A stretch of DNA of 64,000 nucleotides from Xylanibacter ruminicola Ga6B6 (GCF_000687715.1 NZ_JHXD01000010.1:1-64000), one strand, 5' to 3'. Positions 34,652-43,589 are shown, counted from the first letter of the stretch. Numbers and translations are program-made. The notes: generated by a model not told the origin, from the sequence alone.

Positions 34652-37475
34652 AAAGATAAATGTGTACGGCGCACGCGTACACAACCTTAAGAATATTGAT
34701 GTAGAGATTCCCCGCAACTCGCTCACGGTGATTACGGGATTGAGTGGCAGCGGCAAATCGTCGTTAGCCTTCGACACCATTTTTGCCGAGGGTCAGCGCC
34801 GCTATATCGAAACATTCTCGGCCTACGCCCGCAACTTTCTGGGTGGTATGGAGCGCCCCGATGTAGATAAGATTACCGGCCTGTCGCCAGTTATCAGTAT
34901 CGAGCAGAAAACCACCAACAAGAACCCACGTTCAACTGTTGGTACTACCACCGAGATTTACGACTATCTGCGTCTGCTCTTTGCCCGTGCCGGTCGTGCC
35001 TATAGCTTTGCTACAGGCGAGGAGATGGTACGCTATACCGAAGAGCGTGTGCTGGATATGATTACGCACGACTATGCCGGTCATAAAATCTACATCCTGG
35101 CACCACTCGTTCGTAGTCGTAAAGGTCATTACCGCGAACTGTTCGAGAGTATGCGCCGCAAAGGCTATCTGCATATCCGTGTAGATGGCCAGATGCTCGA
35201 CATTGTACAGGGCATGAAGGTGGATCGCTACAAGAATCACGATATCGAGGTAGTGGTTGATAAGCTTAAAGTACCCGATACCCCAGATGTAGAGCGACTG
35301 CAGAAGTCGATTTCCCTGGCTATGAAACAGGGCGACGGACTGATTATGATTCTTGATCAGGACACGGGCTCTGTCAAGCATTTCTCAAAGCGCCTGATGT
35401 GCCCCACCACAGGCATCAGCTATAGCGATCCTGCCCCAAACAACTTCTCGTTCAACTCGCCCCAAGGCGCCTGTCCGCATTGTAAGGGTTTGGGCGTTAT
35501 CAACGAGATCGACCTCGACAAGGTGATTCCCAACAAGCAGGCCACCATCCGTGAGGGCGGTATCGTGCCTCTTGGCAAATATAAAAACCAGATGATATTC
35601 TGGCAGGTAGAGGCTATCCTGAAGAAGTTCGAGTGTGATTTAAATACCCCTATCGCCGACATCCCCGACGATGCAATGACCGAACTACTCTATGGTTCGC
35701 TAGAGGATGTACGTATCGATAAGGATCTGGTACGCACATCGAGCGACTATTTTGTATCGTTCGATGGTATCATTAAATACCTGCGTGGTGTAATGGAGAA
35801 CGACGACTCATCAGCCGGACAGAAATGGGCCGACCAGTTCCTGGCCGAAATCACCTGTCCAGAATGTCATGGTCAGCGACTCAATCGCGAGGCCCTCTCC
35901 TACACATTCGGTGGTCGCAATATCGCCGATTTGGCCAATATGGACCTGATTGATTTGCGTAAGTGGATCGACGAACTGGAAATTGGCAATAACTTATCGA
36001 AACAAGAATTTACCATCGCCAAGGAGATTCTGAAGGAAATCAAAACTCGTTTGGATTTCCTGCTCGATGTAGGTCTCGACTATCTGTCGCTCAACCGCCA
36101 GTCGGCAACCCTGTCGGGTGGTGAGAGTCAGCGCATCCGACTGGCTACTCAGATTGGCTCGCAGCTTGTTAATGTACTCTACATTCTCGACGAGCCATCT
36201 ATCGGCTTGCACCAGCGCGACAACGAGCGACTCATCAACTCGCTCAAGGAACTACGCGATATCGGTAACACTGTGATTGTAGTAGAACACGACGAGGATA
36301 TGATGCGTAGTGCCGATTACATTGTGGATATCGGTCCCCGTGCCGGTCGTAAAGGTGGCGAGGTAGTATTCCAAGGCACCCCTGCCGAGCTGTTAAAGAC
36401 CAATACCCTCACAGCGCAATACCTCAACAAATCGCTCACCACTCACGTTGCACCGCTCACCCCGAGAAAGGGTTCTGGGCAGAGTCTGGTACTGCGCGGT
36501 TGTACAGGTAATAACCTCAAGCATATCGATGCCGAATTCCCATTAGGTAAGCTCATCGTGGTAACCGGTGTGAGCGGCTCAGGTAAGAGTACCCTCATCA
36601 ACGAGACGTTGCAACCCATCCTGTCGCACCATTTCTATCGCTCACTCAAACGCCCTATGCCCTATGAGAGTATCGAGGGGCTCGACCTGATAGATAAGGT
36701 GGTGAGTGTGGATCAGAGTCCTATCGGTCGTACACCACGCTCTAACCCAGCTACTTATACTGGTGTATTCTCCGATATCCGCTCGCTGTTTGTGAACCTG
36801 CCAGAGGCTAAGATTCGTGGTTACAAACCTGGCCGATTCTCGTTCAATGTCAAGGGTGGTCGTTGCGAAACCTGCGGCGGTAATGGATATAAGACCATCG
36901 AGATGAATTTCCTGCCCGACATCCAGGTGCCTTGCGAGGATTGTCATGGCAAACGTTATAACCGCGAAACCCTCGAGGTGCGCTACAAAGGTAAGTCGAT
37001 TGCCGATGTGCTCGATATGACCATCAACCAGGCTGTGGAGTTCTTCGAGAACGTGCCCGAAATTCTGCGAAAAATCAAGAGCATTCAGGATGTAGGTTTG
37101 GGTTATATCAAATTAGGTCAGCCCTCTACCACCCTCTCTGGTGGTGAGAGTCAGCGAATCAAACTGGCCACCGAACTCTCCAAACGCGACACGGGTAAAA
37201 CCATGTATATTCTCGACGAGCCTACAACCGGTCTGCACTTCGAGGATATCCGTATTCTGATGCAGGTGCTACAGCAATTGGTTGATCGTGGTAACACAGT
37301 GATTATCATTGAGCACAACCTTGATGTAATCCGCCAGGCCGACTGGATTATCGATATCGGTCCCGAAGGCGGTCGCGGCGGTGGCGAAATCCTCTGCACC
37401 GGCACTCCCCAGCAAGTAGCAAAAAGTAAGCGAGGCTACACACCTCGCTTTATCAAGGAGATATTAGACAAATAA
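34635..37475 (+). CDS. uvrA: Excinuclease ABC subunit A
   Basis: A 946-residue DNA-damage-recognition ATPase of nucleotide excision repair. Two ABC cassettes are visible: Walker [13 protein letters not shown] (about 35-46) and [12 protein letters not shown] (about 642-653), with signature motifs [14 protein letters not shown] and [14 protein letters not shown] followed by Walker [12 protein letters not shown] and [11 protein letters not shown]. The second cassette keeps its CxxC zinc module ([11 protein letters not shown] and [11 protein letters not shown]); CPHCKGLG and CPECHGQR mark another zinc site in the first half. Length is normal. It starts inside the preceding small gene and is followed by a 367-nt gap holding the trp leader. 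Confidence 0.97.
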   Translation: MNREDEKINVYGARVHNLKNIDVEIPRNSLTVITGLSGSGKSSLAFDTIFAEGQRRYIETFSAYARNFLGGMERPDVDKITGLSPVISIEQKTTNKNPRSTVGTTTEIYDYLRLLFARAGRAYSFATGEEMVRYTEERVLDMITHDYAGHKIYILAPLVRSRKGHYRELFESMRRKGYLHIRVDGQMLDIVQGMKVDRYKNHDIEVVVDKLKVPDTPDVERLQKSISLAMKQGDGLIMILDQDTGSVKHFSKRLMCPTTGISYSDPAPNNFSFNSPQGACPHCKGLGVINEIDLDKVIPNKQATIREGGIVPLGKYKNQMIFWQVEAILKKFECDLNTPIADIPDDAMTELLYGSLEDVRIDKDLVRTSSDYFVSFDGIIKYLRGVMENDDSSAGQKWADQFLAEITCPECHGQRLNREALSYTFGGRNIADLANMDLIDLRKWIDELEIGNNLSKQEFTIAKEILKEIKTRLDFLLDVGLDYLSLNRQSATLSGGESQRIRLATQIGSQLVNVLYILDEPSIGLHQRDNERLINSLKELRDIGNTVIVVEHDEDMMRSADYIVDIGPRAGRKGGEVVFQGTPAELLKTNTLTAQYLNKSLTTHVAPLTPRKGSGQSLVLRGCTGNNLKHIDAEFPLGKLIVVTGVSGSGKSTLINETLQPILSHHFYRSLKRPMPYESIEGLDLIDKVVSVDQSPIGRTPRSNPATYTGVFSDIRSLFVNLPEAKIRGYKPGRFSFNVKGGRCETCGGNGYKTIEMNFLPDIQVPCEDCHGKRYNRETLEVRYKGKSIADVLDMTINQAVEFFENVPEILRKIKSIQDVGLGYIKLGQPSTTLSGGESQRIKLATELSKRDTGKTMYILDEPTTGLHFEDIRILMQVLQQLVDRGNTVIIIEHNLDVIRQADWIIDIGPEGGRGGGEILCTGTPQQVAKSKRGYTPRFIKEILDK

Positions 37476-37505
37476 GAATTGAAAAGCGGAAGGCAACTTC
37501 ACCTC

Positions 37506-37562
37506 TACCCTAACACTAACCTTGTTCTACTATCAGGGTAAAGCATGGTTAGTATTAGGGTA
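37506..37562. repeat. Long imperfect inverted repeat between uvrA and the trp leader
   Basis: The 19-nt arms 37506-37524 and 37544-37562 are reverse complements except for two positions (TACCCTAA, then ACTAACC, then TG against the complement of CATGGTTAGTATTAGGGTA), with a 19-nt spacer. No T-run follows. It could act as a terminator-like structure after uvrA, or be a dispersed repeat element. Confidence 0.7.
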
Positions 37563-37619
37563 AATTTGTAAGTAAATAGCAACTTTTGCTTACTTTTTTA
37601 TTAAAAAGTTGGCAAAATG

Positions 37620-37651
37620 TTTGGCGGTTTGAAATTAAATATATACTTTTG
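37620..37651 (+). promoter_or_regulatory. Promoter of the trp operon
   Basis: TTTG at 37620-37623, a 20-nt spacer and TACTTTTG at 37644-37651 (then CAG) match the Bacteroidota consensus. Initiation near 37658 would leave about 25 nt before the leader-peptide ATG. Confidence 0.78.
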
Positions 37652-37682
37652 CAGCCGAAATGTTATAAAGACAACATAGAAT

Positions 37683-37748
37683 ATGAACAGAATTCAGAAC
37701 AACTATTGGTGGTGGCAGAGCTCGAGATTAAATAGTCGCGAGGTTTAA
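37683..37748 (+). CDS. trpL: trp operon leader peptide
   Basis: A 21-residue open frame, ATG 37683 to TAA 37746-37748, contains three consecutive tryptophan codons (37707-37715) after a tyrosine. It lies between a strong promoter and an intrinsic terminator, upstream of trpB. This is the arrangement of ribosome-mediated attenuation. The last codons include GTCGCGA (37735-37741), which can pair with TCGCGAC (37785-37791) in the terminator arm. A ribosome stalled at the Trp codons would leave that segment free, while one reaching the stop codon would cover it. The peptide has no other predicted role. Confidence 0.88.
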   Translation: MNRIQNNYWWWQSSRLNSREV

Positions 37749-37775
37749 TGCCGTATACCTATAGATATAGTATAA

Positions 37776-37808
37776 AAAGGCTCGTCGCGACAGCGACGGG
37801 CCTTTTTT
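37776..37808 (+). terminator. Attenuator terminator of the trp operon
   Basis: AAAGGC-T-CGTCGC, loop GACA, GCGACG-G-GCCTTT form a long stem (one T-G wobble) followed by a T-run to 37808. It begins 28 nt after the leader stop codon and precedes trpB. The left arm overlaps TCGCGAC (37785-37791), the proposed antiterminator partner. Confidence 0.85.
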
Positions 37809-37813
37809 AATTA

Positions 37814-37841
37814 AACATTGAACATTGAAAATTGAACATTA
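37814..37841 (+). repeat. 7-bp tandem repeat upstream of trpB
   Basis: Units AACATTG, AACATTG, AAAATTG and AACATTA fill the spacer up to 1 nt before the trpB ATG. The reverse-complement unit CAATGTT builds the array inside trpF (42977-43011). Confidence 0.82.
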
Positions 37842-37842
37842 T

Positions 37843-39048
37843 ATGGAAAATTATTTTGCTGACGAAAACGGTTTTTACGGAGAGTTTGGCGGTGCGTATG
37901 TTCCCGAGATACTCTACAAGTGTGTACACGACCTGCAGGAGGCTTACCTGCCCATCATTGAGAGTGAAGAGTTTAAGGCAGAATACCATGCCCTGCTGAA
38001 AGACTACGTTGGTCGCCCCAGTCCACTGTATTACGCCAAGCGTATGAGCGAGAAGTACGGCTGTCAGCTGTACCTGAAGCGCGAGGACCTGAACCACACT
38101 GGTGCCCACAAGATTAACAACACTATCGGTCAGATTCTGCTGGCCAAGAAATTGGGCAAGACACGTATCATAGCCGAGACAGGTGCCGGGCAGCACGGTG
38201 TGGCCACCGCCACTGTATGTGCGCTGATGAATATGAAGTGCGAGGTGTTTATGGGAGCTACCGATGTGGAGCGCCAGCACACCAATGTGGAGCGCATGAA
38301 GATGCTGGGTGCCGAGGTTCACCCCGTACGTACAGGTAACATGACGCTGAGCGATGCCTGTAGCGAGGCTATACGCGACTGGTGCTGTCACCCATCTGAT
38401 ACTTTCTATATTGTAGGAAGCACCATGGGGCCACACCCCTACCCCGACCTGGTGGCACGCATGCAGAGCGTGATCAGCGAAGAAATCAAATGGCAGCTAG
38501 AGGCCCAGATTGGTCGCGACTATCCCGACTATCTCATCGCCTGCATCGGTGGCGGTAGCAACGCAGCCGGCACCATCTACCACTACGTAAACGAGGAGCG
38601 TACCAAGATAGTACTGGCCGAGGCTGGTGGACACGGTTGGCAGACCAACCATACTGCGGCTACCATTCACAAAGGTACAACCGGTATTCTGCATGGCTCA
38701 AAAATGCTGGTGATGCAGGATGAAAACGGACAGATACAGGAGGCATTCACCATCTCGGCTGGTCTGGATTACCCAGGCGTAGGACCTATGCACTGCAACA
38801 TGGCGAAGAAAGGCCGCACACAGGTACTGAGTATCAACGACGACGAGGCCATTCGTGGCGGTTACGAGTTGACACGTATGGAGGGTATCATCCCCGCCAT
38901 CGAGAGTGCCCACGCCATTGCTGCACTCTCGAAACTCACATTCAAGCCCACAGATGTAGTGGTACTGACGGTTTCGGGCCGCGGCGATAAGGATGTAGAG
39001 ACTTATCTGAAAAATAAAGCGATGGCTGGTGAGTACGGAGATTTTTAA
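37843..39048 (+). CDS. trpB: Tryptophan synthase beta chain
   Basis: A 401-residue PLP enzyme that joins indole and serine to form tryptophan. An upstream TTG at 37825 lies in the repeat; the ATG at 37843 (MENYFADENGFYGEFGGAYVPE) matches the family start. YLKREDLNHTGAHKINN (about residues 85-101) holds the PLP lysine; ETGAGQHGVATATV, GGGSNAAGT (phosphate cup, near 233-241) and SAGLDYPGVGPMH are conserved. TrpB is the first structural gene, in the order B-E-G-D-C-F-A, distant from trpA at the end. Expression is governed by the attenuator upstream. Confidence 0.97.
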   Translation: MENYFADENGFYGEFGGAYVPEILYKCVHDLQEAYLPIIESEEFKAEYHALLKDYVGRPSPLYYAKRMSEKYGCQLYLKREDLNHTGAHKINNTIGQILLAKKLGKTRIIAETGAGQHGVATATVCALMNMKCEVFMGATDVERQHTNVERMKMLGAEVHPVRTGNMTLSDACSEAIRDWCCHPSDTFYIVGSTMGPHPYPDLVARMQSVISEEIKWQLEAQIGRDYPDYLIACIGGGSNAAGTIYHYVNEERTKIVLAEAGGHGWQTNHTAATIHKGTTGILHGSKMLVMQDENGQIQEAFTISAGLDYPGVGPMHCNMAKKGRTQVLSINDDEAIRGGYELTRMEGIIPAIESAHAIAALSKLTFKPTDVVVLTVSGRGDKDVETYLKNKAMAGEYGDF

Positions 39049-39067
39049 TTGAGAATTGAGAACTATG
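39047..39067 (+). repeat. 7-bp repeat in the trpB-trpE spacer
   Basis: AATTGAG occurs twice in tandem (39047-39060), followed by AACTATG, whose ATG is the trpE start. The first unit overlaps the trpB stop codon. Confidence 0.65.
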
Positions 39068-40456
39068 ATTACTTATAATTATACAACTACAAGCAAAACC
39101 ATTCTGGCGGATTTGTACACGCCGGTGGGAGTATATATGCGACTGAGAGATTTGTACCCACAGAGTGCCCTGATGGAGAGTTCGGACTATCACGAGAAGG
39201 ATAACTCGCGCTCGTTTATCGGCATCGGCCCTATGGCCAGCGTGGCTATCGGGCACGGCGTGGCCACCATCACTTACCCTGATGGCAGCACTCTGCAGCA
39301 CGAGGTAACCAAGGATTACCGCAGCGACAAGGCTATCCACGAACTGATTGACCGCATACACGTAGAGGGCGATGATGCCAAGCTTTGCGGACTGTTTGGC
39401 TATACCAGCTTTAATGCCGTACGCTATTTTGAGGATATCAACGTAAAGGACGAGATTCAGGCTAAGAACGACGCCCCCGACTTGCTCTACATATTATATA
39501 AGGTGGTGATTGTGTTCGACCACTTTAATAATACCATCAAGCTTGTTTCGCTGGAAGGCGAGACCAAGCTCGATGATGTAGTAAAGGCCATGAACAAGGC
39601 CAATGTAAAAGCATACGATTTCCACCCTGTAGGCGATGTGCGCTCTACCTTGACTGATGATGAACATCGTGAGAACATCCGTCGAGGCATTAAGCACTGT
39701 CTGCGTGGCGATGTATTCCAGATTGTGCTGAGCCGCCGATTCATTCAGCAATACGAGGGCGACGATTTCAAACTGTATCGTGCCCTACGTTCAATCAACC
39801 CAAGTCCCTATCTGTTCTACTTCGACTTTGGTGGTTTCCGTATCTTCGGTTCAAGTCCTGAGACCCACTGCCGCATCGAAGGAAAGAATGCTTATATCGA
39901 TCCGATTGCCGGTACCACCAGACGTACAGGTGATGCCGAGGCCGACCGCAAGGGTGCAGAGTACCTGCGCAACGATCCTAAGGAAAATGCCGAGCACGTG
40001 ATGCTGGTTGACCTGGCACGTAACGACCTGAGCCGCAACTGTCATGGTGTAAAGGTAGATTTCTATAAGGATTTGCAGTATTACAGTCATGTCATCCACT
40101 TGGTATCGCGTGTATCAGGCGAGCTCGATAACAACGCTGATCCTATCAAGGCTTTCATCGACACCTTCCCTGCAGGTACCCTTTCTGGTGCACCCAAGGT
40201 ACGCGCCATGCAGCTTATCAGCGAGTATGAGCCACATAACCGCGGTGCATACGGCGGTTGCATCGGCTACATCGGACTGGATGGCAGTTTGAATCAGGCC
40301 ATCACCATCCGTACCTTTGTATCGCGTAATGGTGAGTTGTGGTTCCAGGCAGGTGGTGGTATCGTAGCCAAGAGCGATGTGGAGTACGAACTGCAGGAAG
40401 TAAACAATAAGCTTGGCGCCCTGCGCAAGGCCATACTGATGGCGGAGAAGATGTAA
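39065..40456 (+). CDS. trpE: Anthranilate synthase component I
   Basis: A 463-residue enzyme that makes anthranilate from chorismate and ammonia. The ATG at 39065 is used rather than TTG 39056. The N-terminal domain contains LMESSDYHEKDNSRSFIGI, resembling the Leu-(x)-Glu-Ser tryptophan feedback site (LxES). The C-terminal chorismate-binding domain has QIVLSRRF, GSSPETHCRI, PIAGTTRRTGDAEAD, MLVDLARNDL and PAGTLSGAPKVRAMQLI, all expected for TrpE. Followed by the glutaminase subunit after a CACGGATT-type repeat spacer. Regulation is likely both by attenuation and by feedback. Confidence 0.96.
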   Translation: MITYNYTTTSKTILADLYTPVGVYMRLRDLYPQSALMESSDYHEKDNSRSFIGIGPMASVAIGHGVATITYPDGSTLQHEVTKDYRSDKAIHELIDRIHVEGDDAKLCGLFGYTSFNAVRYFEDINVKDEIQAKNDAPDLLYILYKVVIVFDHFNNTIKLVSLEGETKLDDVVKAMNKANVKAYDFHPVGDVRSTLTDDEHRENIRRGIKHCLRGDVFQIVLSRRFIQQYEGDDFKLYRALRSINPSPYLFYFDFGGFRIFGSSPETHCRIEGKNAYIDPIAGTTRRTGDAEADRKGAEYLRNDPKENAEHVMLVDLARNDLSRNCHGVKVDFYKDLQYYSHVIHLVSRVSGELDNNADPIKAFIDTFPAGTLSGAPKVRAMQLISEYEPHNRGAYGGCIGYIGLDGSLNQAITIRTFVSRNGELWFQAGGGIVAKSDVEYELQEVNNKLGALRKAILMAEKM

Positions 40457-40458
40457 GG

Positions 40459-40486
40459 CACGGATTACACGGATTAACACGGATTT
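40459..40486 (+). repeat. CACGGATT tandem repeat in the trpE-trpG spacer
   Basis: CACGGATTA (40459-40467), CACGGATTAA (40468-40477) and CACGGATTT (40478-40486) follow each other directly and end 3 nt before the trpG ATG. Confidence 0.75.
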
Positions 40487-40489
40487 ATT

Positions 40490-41053
40490 ATGAAAATAGT
40501 CATTATTGATAACTACGACTCGTTTACATACAACTTGAGTCATTTGGTAAAGGAACTGGGCGCAGAGGTAACGGTGCTGCGTAACGACCAGTTTAAGCTT
40601 GAGGATTTGGAGCCATACAGCAAAATCATCTTGAGTCCTGGCCCTGGCATCCCCAGCGAAGCAGGATTACTGCTCGACGTGATAAAGACCTACGCAGGCA
40701 CCAAACCCATTTTAGGAGTGTGCTTAGGTCACCAAGCCATCGGCGAAGCCTTCGGTGGTAAGCTGGAGAATCTGAGCGATGTGTTCCATGGTGTAGCCAC
40801 ACCTTGTCACATCATCGGCGACGACCCCATTTTCAGCGGTATCGAACGCGACATCACCATCGGTCGTTACCACTCATGGGTGGTATCAAAAGAGAATTTC
40901 CCTGACTGTATGGAAATCACAGCCGTTTCTGACGAAGGGCAGATTATGGCCTTGCGCCACAAAACAATGAACATCCGCGGCATACAGTTCCACCCCGAGA
41001 GTGTTCTCACACCCGATGGCAAGAAAATGCTGCAGAACTGGATGTTCTTGTAA
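40490..41053 (+). CDS. trpG: Anthranilate synthase component II (glutamine amidotransferase)
   Basis: A 187-residue class I amidotransferase that supplies ammonia from glutamine to TrpE. The conserved IIDNYDSFTYNL start, SPGPGIPSEAG oxyanion region (about 49-59), nucleophile Cys78 in GVCLGHQAIGEAFGG, and the His/Glu pair in IQFHPESVLT near 165-174 are all present. It is a separate protein, not fused to TrpE or TrpD. Such proteins can also serve 4-amino-4-deoxychorismate synthase (PabA role), but the operon position favours tryptophan synthesis. Confidence 0.96.
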   Translation: MKIVIIDNYDSFTYNLSHLVKELGAEVTVLRNDQFKLEDLEPYSKIILSPGPGIPSEAGLLLDVIKTYAGTKPILGVCLGHQAIGEAFGGKLENLSDVFHGVATPCHIIGDDPIFSGIERDITIGRYHSWVVSKENFPDCMEITAVSDEGQIMALRHKTMNIRGIQFHPESVLTPDGKKMLQNWMFL

Positions 41054-41097
41054 AATGTAAAAATGTAAAAATTAGAAAATGTAAAAATTAGAGATAT
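41051..41097 (+). repeat. 8-bp tandem repeat in the trpG-trpD spacer
   Basis: From the trpG stop codon the sequence consists of units such as TAAAAATG, TAAAAATT and AGAAAATG with an 8-bp period, reaching the trpD start at 41096. It is almost entirely A/T. Confidence 0.75.
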
Positions 41098-42106
41098 GGC
41101 ACAGACAATGAAGGACATCCTGAACAGGATGCTGAACCACGAGGAGCTGACTCGTGAAGAAATGAAGAATATTCTGATTGGTATCACCCAAAGTGAGTTT
41201 CCTACAGAGCAGATTACAGCCTTGCTCACTGCCTTGCAGATGCGTGGCGTGACTGTGGACGAACTGCTTGGTTTCCGCGATGGTATCTTGGAAACAGGCG
41301 TGCCAGCCATTCTGAATGCCGACCGCTACATCGACGTGGTAGGTACAGGTGGCGACCGCAAGAACACTTTTAATATCTCGACCACCAGCTGCTTTGTGAT
41401 TGCTGGTGCTGGCTACAAGGTAGCTAAGCATGGTAACTACGCAGCCACATCGGTATCGGGTGCCTCGAATGTGATTCAGCACCATGGCATTAAGTTTACC
41501 GATGATATCGACAAACTGAACCGCAGCTTGAACGAGGCTGGCATCGTGTATCTGCACGCCCAGTTGTTTGCCAAGGCCATGAAGTTTGTAGGCCCCATCC
41601 GCAAGGCCCTGCAGTTCCCTACCATCTTCAATCTGTTAGGTCCACTGGTTAACCCCTCACAGCCACAGTGCCAGTTGCTGGGTGTAGCCAACCTCGACCA
41701 GATGCGCCTGTACAACCAGGTATATCAGAAGATTGGTATCGACTACGGTATTGTAAACTCTATCGATGGTTACGACGAGATCTCGCTGACAGGCGACTTC
41801 AAGGTAACCACCAAGCATTACGAGCGTATCTTTAAGCCCAGCGACCTTGGCTTTGAGATTGCCAAGCCCGAAGAGTTGGTTGGCGGTGCTACCGAGGAGG
41901 AGGCAGCAGCCATCTTCGACAGCGTACTGGAGAACCGTGCCCTGCCCGCTCAGAAGAATATCGTACTGGCCAATGCCGCCTTCGGTATCCAGGTTCTGGA
42001 AAAGGGCGAGAAAAGCATCGAAGAGTGTGTAGAGATTGCCCGCGAGAGTATCGACAGCGGTGCCGCCCTCCGCACCTTCAAGAAGTTTGTCGAACTGAAT
42101 AGTTAA
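41096..42106 (+). CDS. trpD: Anthranilate phosphoribosyltransferase
   Basis: A 336-residue enzyme that transfers the phosphoribosyl group of PRPP to anthranilate. GTGGDRKNTFNISTTS (about residues 82-97, the PRPP-binding glycine loop), KHGNYAATSVSGASNVIQHHGI and the RKALQFPTIFNLLGPLVNP segment match the TrpD family across its length. VNSIDGYDEISLTGDFKV is the conserved DE-containing region that binds magnesium. It is fourth in the operon, translated after an A/T repeat spacer, and shows no fusion to TrpG or TrpC. Confidence 0.96.
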   Translation: MAQTMKDILNRMLNHEELTREEMKNILIGITQSEFPTEQITALLTALQMRGVTVDELLGFRDGILETGVPAILNADRYIDVVGTGGDRKNTFNISTTSCFVIAGAGYKVAKHGNYAATSVSGASNVIQHHGIKFTDDIDKLNRSLNEAGIVYLHAQLFAKAMKFVGPIRKALQFPTIFNLLGPLVNPSQPQCQLLGVANLDQMRLYNQVYQKIGIDYGIVNSIDGYDEISLTGDFKVTTKHYERIFKPSDLGFEIAKPEELVGGATEEEAAAIFDSVLENRALPAQKNIVLANAAFGIQVLEKGEKSIEECVEIARESIDSGAALRTFKKFVELNS

Positions 42107-42115
42107 TATTTTTCG

Positions 42116-42133
42116 CACAGATAACACGGATAA
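42116..42133 (+). repeat. CACGGATAA-type repeat in the trpD-trpC spacer
   Basis: CACAGATAA (42116-42124) and CACGGATAA (42125-42133) are tandem 9-bp units, close to those in the trpE-trpG spacer. Confidence 0.65.
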
Positions 42134-42137
42134 ACTT

Positions 42138-42926
42138 ATGCAAGACATATTGCAAGAGATAGTAGCGAACAAGCGCGTGGAAGTTGAAGCAGCCAAGTTG
42201 GCTGTAGCACCAGCAGTGCTGCACAAACAGGTGGAGGCGATTCTCGACTTTAGCGTGGCTTCGATGAAAAATGCCCTCACCGCATCCGACTCGGGCATCA
42301 TCGCAGAGTTCAAACGCAAGTCACCTTCAAAGGGTTGGATCAAAGAGGAGGGCCAACCCGACATCATCCCATTGAGTTACCAAAAGAATGGCGCTGCTGC
42401 ACTGAGCATACTTACCGACCAGAAGTATTTTGGCGGTTGCGACGACTTTATTCGCACGGCCCGTCACAGCGGTGTAAACATCCCCATCCTTTACAAGAAC
42501 TTTGTGATAGATGAGTACCAGCTGTTCCAGGCACGCTTGTGTGGGGCTTCGGCAGTACTGCTGATTGCCGCCGACTTGACGATAACCGAGTGTAAAAGTC
42601 TGCTGAACACCGCCCACCAGTTAGGTCTGGAAGTTCTTTTAGAGATGCACTCCAACGAAGAATTGGAATACGCTGGGTTAGAGCCAGATATGTACGGTAT
42701 CAACAACCGCAATTTAGGTTCGTTTGTGACCGACGTAGAGAACTCATTCCGCTTGGCAGAGCTATTACCAAAGGATGCCGTAAAGGTGAGCGAGAGTGGT
42801 ATTTCGAACCCCGATACGGTGAAGGCTTTACGTGAGGTTGGTTTCCGTGGTTTCCTGATTGGCGAGAACTTTATGAAGACAGCCGATCCAGGATCAGCAT
42901 TACGTGAATTTATTGAGAAGCTATGA
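42138..42926 (+). CDS. trpC: Indole-3-glycerol phosphate synthase
   Basis: A 262-residue TIM-barrel enzyme that closes the indole ring of CdRP. GIIAEFKRKSPSKGWI (about residues 53-68) carries the catalytic lysine and substrate loop; SILTDQKYFGG, PILYKNFVIDEYQ, LLEMHSNEELE, GINNRNLGSFVTD and VKVSESGISNPDTV are the expected later strands, with phosphate-binding GFLIGENFM near the end. Its stop overlaps the trpF start by 4 nt (ATGA), so translation is coupled. Confidence 0.96.
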   Translation: MQDILQEIVANKRVEVEAAKLAVAPAVLHKQVEAILDFSVASMKNALTASDSGIIAEFKRKSPSKGWIKEEGQPDIIPLSYQKNGAAALSILTDQKYFGGCDDFIRTARHSGVNIPILYKNFVIDEYQLFQARLCGASAVLLIAADLTITECKSLLNTAHQLGLEVLLEMHSNEELEYAGLEPDMYGINNRNLGSFVTDVENSFRLAELLPKDAVKVSESGISNPDTVKALREVGFRGFLIGENFMKTADPGSALREFIEKL

Positions 42927-43561
42927 TAATCAAGGTTTGTGGTATGAGAGAGGCGGAGAACATCCGCGAGGTTGAGCAATGTTCAATGTTAAATGCTCAA
43001 TGTTCAATTGATTGGATGGGCTTCATCTTCTGGCCTAAGTCGAGTAGGTTTGTGAGCCAAGTGCCAGCTTACTTGCCAGAGCACTGCCAGCGCGTGGGTG
43101 TGTTTGTTGATGCTAGCATCGGCGACATTATGTCGGCCGTTGATAGCTTTGCACTCAACTATATCCAGTTGCATGGTCAGGAGTCACCCAGCTACATCAT
43201 CCAGTTGAAGCCACATCTACCCGCCGATGTAAAAATTATTAAAGCCTTTAACATCGCCACTAACGACGACCTGGCACAAACCGAACCCTACGAAGGATTG
43301 GCAAATATCTTTCTATTCGACACGAAAGGAAAGTGCGTGGGTGGCAATGGTGAAAAGTTCGACTGGACAGTACTCGATGCCTACACAGGCAGCACACCTT
43401 TCTTGCTGAGTGGTGGTATCGGTCCTGATGATGCCGAGCGTGTTCGCAACTTCCAGCACGACAAATGCATTGGTATCGACTTGAACTCACGCTTCGAATC
43501 AGCCCCTGCTCTCAAGGATGCCGAAAAACTCAAGGCATTCCTTCAGAATGTAAAAATGTAA
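42923..43561 (+). CDS. trpF: Phosphoribosylanthranilate isomerase
   Basis: A 212-residue TIM-barrel isomerase of the tryptophan pathway. IIKVCGMRE (catalytic Cys at about residue 6), DWMGFIFWPKSSRFV, VGVFVDAS, YIQLHGQES, FLFDTKGKCVGGNGEKFDW (catalytic Asp) and LSGGIGPDDAERV match the family. Between the first helix and the second strand it has an extra Cys/Met/Asn-rich segment (about residues 20-29), encoded by a 7-bp repeat (42977-43011). Its C-terminal residues NVKM are encoded by the first unit of the spacer repeat before trpA. Both oddities suggest recent local changes; the catalytic residues are intact. Confidence 0.94.
   Translation: MIIKVCGMREAENIREVEQCSMLNAQCSIDWMGFIFWPKSSRFVSQVPAYLPEHCQRVGVFVDASIGDIMSAVDSFALNYIQLHGQESPSYIIQLKPHLPADVKIIKAFNIATNDDLAQTEPYEGLANIFLFDTKGKCVGGNGEKFDWTVLDAYTGSTPFLLSGGIGPDDAERVRNFQHDKCIGIDLNSRFESAPALKDAEKLKAFLQNVKM
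42977..43011 (+). repeat. 7-bp tandem repeat inside trpF
   Basis: Units CAATGTT, CAATGTT, AAATGCT, CAATGTT and CAATTGA run in tandem. The unit is the exact reverse complement of AACATTG in the trpB leader. The array encodes the extra segment absent from the usual TrpF pattern. Confidence 0.8.
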
Positions 43562-43589
43562 AAATGAGATAATGTAAAAATGTAATAAG
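43550..43589 (+). repeat. 8-bp tandem repeat from the end of trpF to the trpA start
   Basis: Five contiguous 8-bp units, GTAAAAAT, GTAAAAAT, GAGATAAT, GTAAAAAT and GTAATAAG, begin in the trpF coding end and stop exactly at the trpA ATG (43590). Confidence 0.82.
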
